The notes beneath the pieces were generated by a model. That model was not told the DNA's origin. It did no database searches and saw only the letters and a list, made by a program, of their open reading frames with translations. DNA of 11,162 nt from Byssochlamys sp. IMV 00236. Its lineage: Eukaryota; Ascomycota; Eurotiomycetes; Eurotiales; Thermoascaceae. Location of the stretch: positions 1-11,162 of the forward strand of contig MSJH02000049.1 in NCBI GenBank assembly GCA_001931875.2. Reading direction: 5' to 3'. Below are positions 8,766-11,162 of the stretch, one piece after another. Within the stretch, counting starts at the first letter, position 1. Every line of letters begins with the position of its first letter. The translations under genes and the position numbers were made by a program.

Positions 8766-10212
8766 TTAAAAGTAATTGGTATCCAATCCTGTCGTAAAGT
8801 CCATGATTAAAATACGCTGATCTTGACTGGCGCTAACGATCTTCATTGCATCAAATTGAACATCAAATATCCAGCTTGAATGTCCACTTTGGAAGTTGAG
8901 TAAACAGGCCCCTGTTCTATTATGAAGGTCAGAATTTATGCTTTTATTTCGTACAAACAGCTTACTGTATATCCCAAACACGTATACTCTGATCATAGCT
9001 TGCACTAATAATACGGCTATCATCAAAACAAAGCGTTCTCACAAGGTCTGTGTGTCCTTCTAATGTCAAGAGACATTGCGTAGTCTATTAAAGCGATGAG
9101 CTTATGAATTATATACAAGCATGTATCTTACCTCTGCATCCCACACTTTGATCGTCTTATCGTTCGACCCGCTGACAATTCTTTTGCCATCAAACTTGAC
9201 ACAGGCTAACCCCCTTGTATGACCAACATATTTACGTAAACATTCTCCAGTTGTAATATCCCACATCTTGATGAGCCCATCTCCCGAGGCTGAGACCAGT
9301 CGATCGTCAACCAACTGAATCGCATTCACAGGCCCTCTATGAGCTAACAGGGTGCGTAATAACTGACCAGTGAAAATATCCCATATGCGGATCGTACCGT
9401 CCTTGGAACAACTAACAATGTGCCGATCGTCAAAACAGACGTCGAGTACACCGGCTGTGTGGCCATAAAGCCGCGTGATGGGCTGAAGTGTTTGCATACT
9501 CCACACGATAATCGTCGTATCAGATGATCCAGATACCATGATTCGATTATCATATTTTAAACAAAGCACGCTGGCGTCGTGTCCATAGAGCGTATGAAGG
9601 CATTGATAGGTGTTCAAATCCCATAGCTTGATCGATCTATCCCGGCTACCCGTAATGAGTTTATTCTTATCAAATTGTAAGCAGTAAACGCTATCGAGGT
9701 GTCCAATCAAATAGTGCGTCACAACCTGTCCTCTGGTCCAACGTGTGTTTAAGATGTGGTGCTGTTTATAGATATGCTGCCAGTCGAATGATTGGTCGTA
9801 AAAGTCAGACTTTACATAAAATGTATTATAAAATTGCATTTTCCATGCTTCGTTAGATCGTGCGATTCTGTACCATGCTTTTGAAACTGTAAATAGATTA
9901 CAAAGTGTTTGAATGTCTAAATAGGATATGATTTGAAAAATTATTTCATATGGAAGTATGTGCATAAAGTCTATTCAGTGTTTTAGTTGATATCTAATAT
10001 TTACATGCTTTGTTCTTACCTTTTCTAGGCTGTGATTGAGGACGATGTTTTAATGATTGAGTAGATCTTACAGGCCTCATACCTCTACGCTGTCTATCTA
10101 TAATTAAGCTAGAGTGCCTTGTCTTGCGATAATCTGGACGTACTTTACAATATTCATTCATAACTGGATCATAGTGGTTATTCATAGTAGAGAATGTTAT
10201 GGTAGCTGGCAT
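8766..10212 (-). CDS. F-box/WD40 protein, beta-TrCP-like SCF substrate receptor
   Basis: Four exons: 10212-10020, 9970-9132, 9084-8966, 8916-8766; introns 47-49 nt, all GT-AG, phases preserved, 433 aa. Residues 1-64 are basic and probably disordered (RRGMRPVRS and similar). Residues 65-112 are an F-box (DFMHILPYEIIFQIISYLD, then KAWYRIARSNEAWK), the Skp1-binding motif. The DF at its start is made only by splicing 10020 to 9970. Seven WD40 repeats follow from about residue 152, with GH and WD-type signatures: IGHLDSV/IKLWD, YGHDASV/IIVWS, YGHTAGV/IRIWD, AHRGPV/IKMWD, VGHTRGL/IKVWD, EGHTDLV/IRVWD, SGHSSWI/ILIMD. Seven blades make a closed propeller that would bind phosphodegrons. The blade spacing and motifs such as LVSASGDGLIKMWD and RIVSGSNDKTIKVWD are closest, in my recollection, to beta-TrCP/FBXW1-11 rather than Cdc4. 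Fungal counterparts (Pof1, Met30, Pof11 types) are not excluded. The last repeat ends MD rather than WD. The first in-frame ATG is used; upstream in-frame sequence has only a TTG. Confidence 0.94.
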
Positions 10213-10362
10213 AATGAAAGAATAAAGGGTATATAAAATAAGAAAAAAAAAGAAGAAAAAGGATGCAGAAAGAGTAAAAAAAAACAATGATGAACTATAT
10301 ATCTCCAGGCGGAGTTCTTAAAAGGGAAACGCAACCAAGAGAAAGTGAAAGCAATGGGGGTT

Positions 10363-10368
10363 CACGTG
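10363..10368. promoter_or_regulatory. CACGTG E-box upstream of the F-box gene
   Basis: A palindromic CACGTG in the context TTCACGTGGA, about 150 nt before the start codon at 10212. It is the core for bHLH factors such as fungal Cbf1/Pho4 types. Functional use is inference. Confidence 0.3.
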
Positions 10369-10387
10369 GATTATTTCCCTCCCCCCC

Positions 10388-10395
10388 TTTTTATA
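10388..10395 (-). promoter_or_regulatory. TATA box upstream of the F-box gene
   Basis: TATAAAAA on the minus strand followed by a run of G, about 176-183 nt before the ATG. It implies a 5' UTR of about 140 nt. A second TATATA-like site at about 10230-10240 is too close to the ATG to serve as a TATA box for this start. Confidence 0.35.
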
Positions 10396-11125
10396 AAGTA
10401 CGAACCATGAAGGGGAAAGAAAAGAGAGAAAGAGAGAGGAAGAGGGAGGTAAGAATAAGTTATTCTTTAATATATATTTCTTAGCGCCAAAAGAGAGTTT
10501 ACTACACTTTGTCCGTCTCTTTTGTTAAGTTTATGACATAAAAATAAACAGCTTACATTTGTTTAATATGGGCAAAAAAAAAAAAACAAAACTATCTATC
10601 GAATTAGGGAATAACATATTCACATCCAGTTGTACACAGTGCGTTACAGATTTCTATTTCATTCTATTCAATCTCTCCCCTTTCCCCTCCTTTCTTTCTC
10701 TTTTATATTATAAAGAGTATAGGAGAGAGAGAGAACGTTTGCCACTTTGATCGTATCGCCACCCTTTAATAGACAAGAACATGTTTTGCCCCTTCTTCTG
10801 CTGATATCATTAGGTGTAACAATCAAAAATTACCATTTTAAGGGGATTGTATTCATTACAATGTACTTTTTTTTACGTGTGAAAACATAATCAAGATAGA
10901 TCAATTCATCAAATTGGGAACATCAGCGTGGAAATTGAGATGTTTGCGAAAGCTTTATACGAAAGGCCACACATAGATAAGCACTCTGTGATATGAAGCA
11001 CTCAATATCTAGGATATCTCACTTCTATCAGTGGCTTTTCAGTACGCTATTTTAATTCAATACAAAACTCGCTATGAATGATTGTATCCAAACATTTTGT
11101 TCAAGATTCGTTCGCTGTATCCGGT

Positions 11126-11127
<2 letters not shown>
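10396..11127. other. Upstream flank with no gene seen
   Basis: AT-rich DNA with GA microsatellite stretches (about 10417-10446 and 10724-10734) and short A/T runs. Open frames on the + strand here are short, low-complexity (KRERERK type) and lack any family signature. No tRNA, snRNA or snoRNA pattern was recognised on either strand. Confidence 0.6.

Positions 11128-11161
<34 letters not shown>
11128..11161. repeat. T homopolymer (34 nt) at window edge
   Basis: Thirty-four T residues, then a final A, end the window. With the A run at the opposite edge it suggests contig ends at unresolved homopolymers rather than biological termini. Confidence 0.9.

Positions 11162-11162
<1 letters not shown>

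Noticed and set aside
132..10212. A functional gene cluster linking APC/C, polarisome, transcription factor and SCF receptor
   Set aside because: The genes lie on both strands with separate promoters and are conserved single genes. Adjacency in a eukaryote does not imply a shared pathway.
10287..10484. + strand open frame of 65 aa (KRERERKRE type)
   Set aside because: Low-complexity GA-repeat translation inside the upstream region of the F-box gene, with no family feature.
10559..10750. + strand open frame of 63 aa starting MFNMGKKKK
   Set aside because: It starts at a TTG, passes an A run and a GA microsatellite, and has no recognisable content.

Overview
The window reads as nuclear DNA of a filamentous fungus, most likely an early-diverging AT-rich one (Mucoromycota/Mucorales-like; this placement is inference). 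The evidence is as follows. All recognisable genes are split by many short GT-AG introns of about 47-72 nt. Intergenic DNA is AT-rich with many homopolymers and microsatellites. Two of the encoded families, Spa2 and the Rua1 C-terminal zinc-finger family, are essentially fungal. There is no sign of bacterial operons, mobile elements, rRNA, tRNA or CRISPR.

Layout: 1-31 is an A homopolymer at the window edge. 132-2216 (+) is an eight-exon gene for Cdc23/APC8, a TPR scaffold subunit of the anaphase-promoting complex. 2344-2791 (-) is a probable small unrecognised gene, convergent with cdc23 and head-to-head with the next gene. 2887-5273 (+) is a nine-exon gene for a compact Spa2 polarisome scaffold, with two SHD repeats, a coiled coil and a helical C-terminus. 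5544-5729 (-) is a candidate tiny basic protein of 38 aa in a locally GC-rich patch. 5961-7636 (-) is a three-exon gene for a Q/N-rich nuclear protein ending in a Rua1-type double C2H2-like zinc-finger module. 7637-8765 is a long non-coding stretch with simple repeats. 8766-10212 (-) is a four-exon gene for an F-box/seven-WD40 protein resembling beta-TrCP, a substrate receptor of an SCF ubiquitin ligase. 10213-11127 is its upstream flank, and 11128-11161 is a T homopolymer at the other edge.

The exon structures were derived by hand: splice sites were accepted when phase was preserved and the joined protein restored a family motif. Two neighbours are ubiquitin-ligase parts (APC/C and SCF) and one is a polarity scaffold. 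These are ordinary single-copy eukaryotic genes, and I see no evidence that they form a dedicated system. The least explained parts are the two small minus-strand genes (2344-2791 and 5544-5729), a 39-nt micro-exon in spa2, and a splice junction that splits the second zinc finger of the Rua1-type protein.
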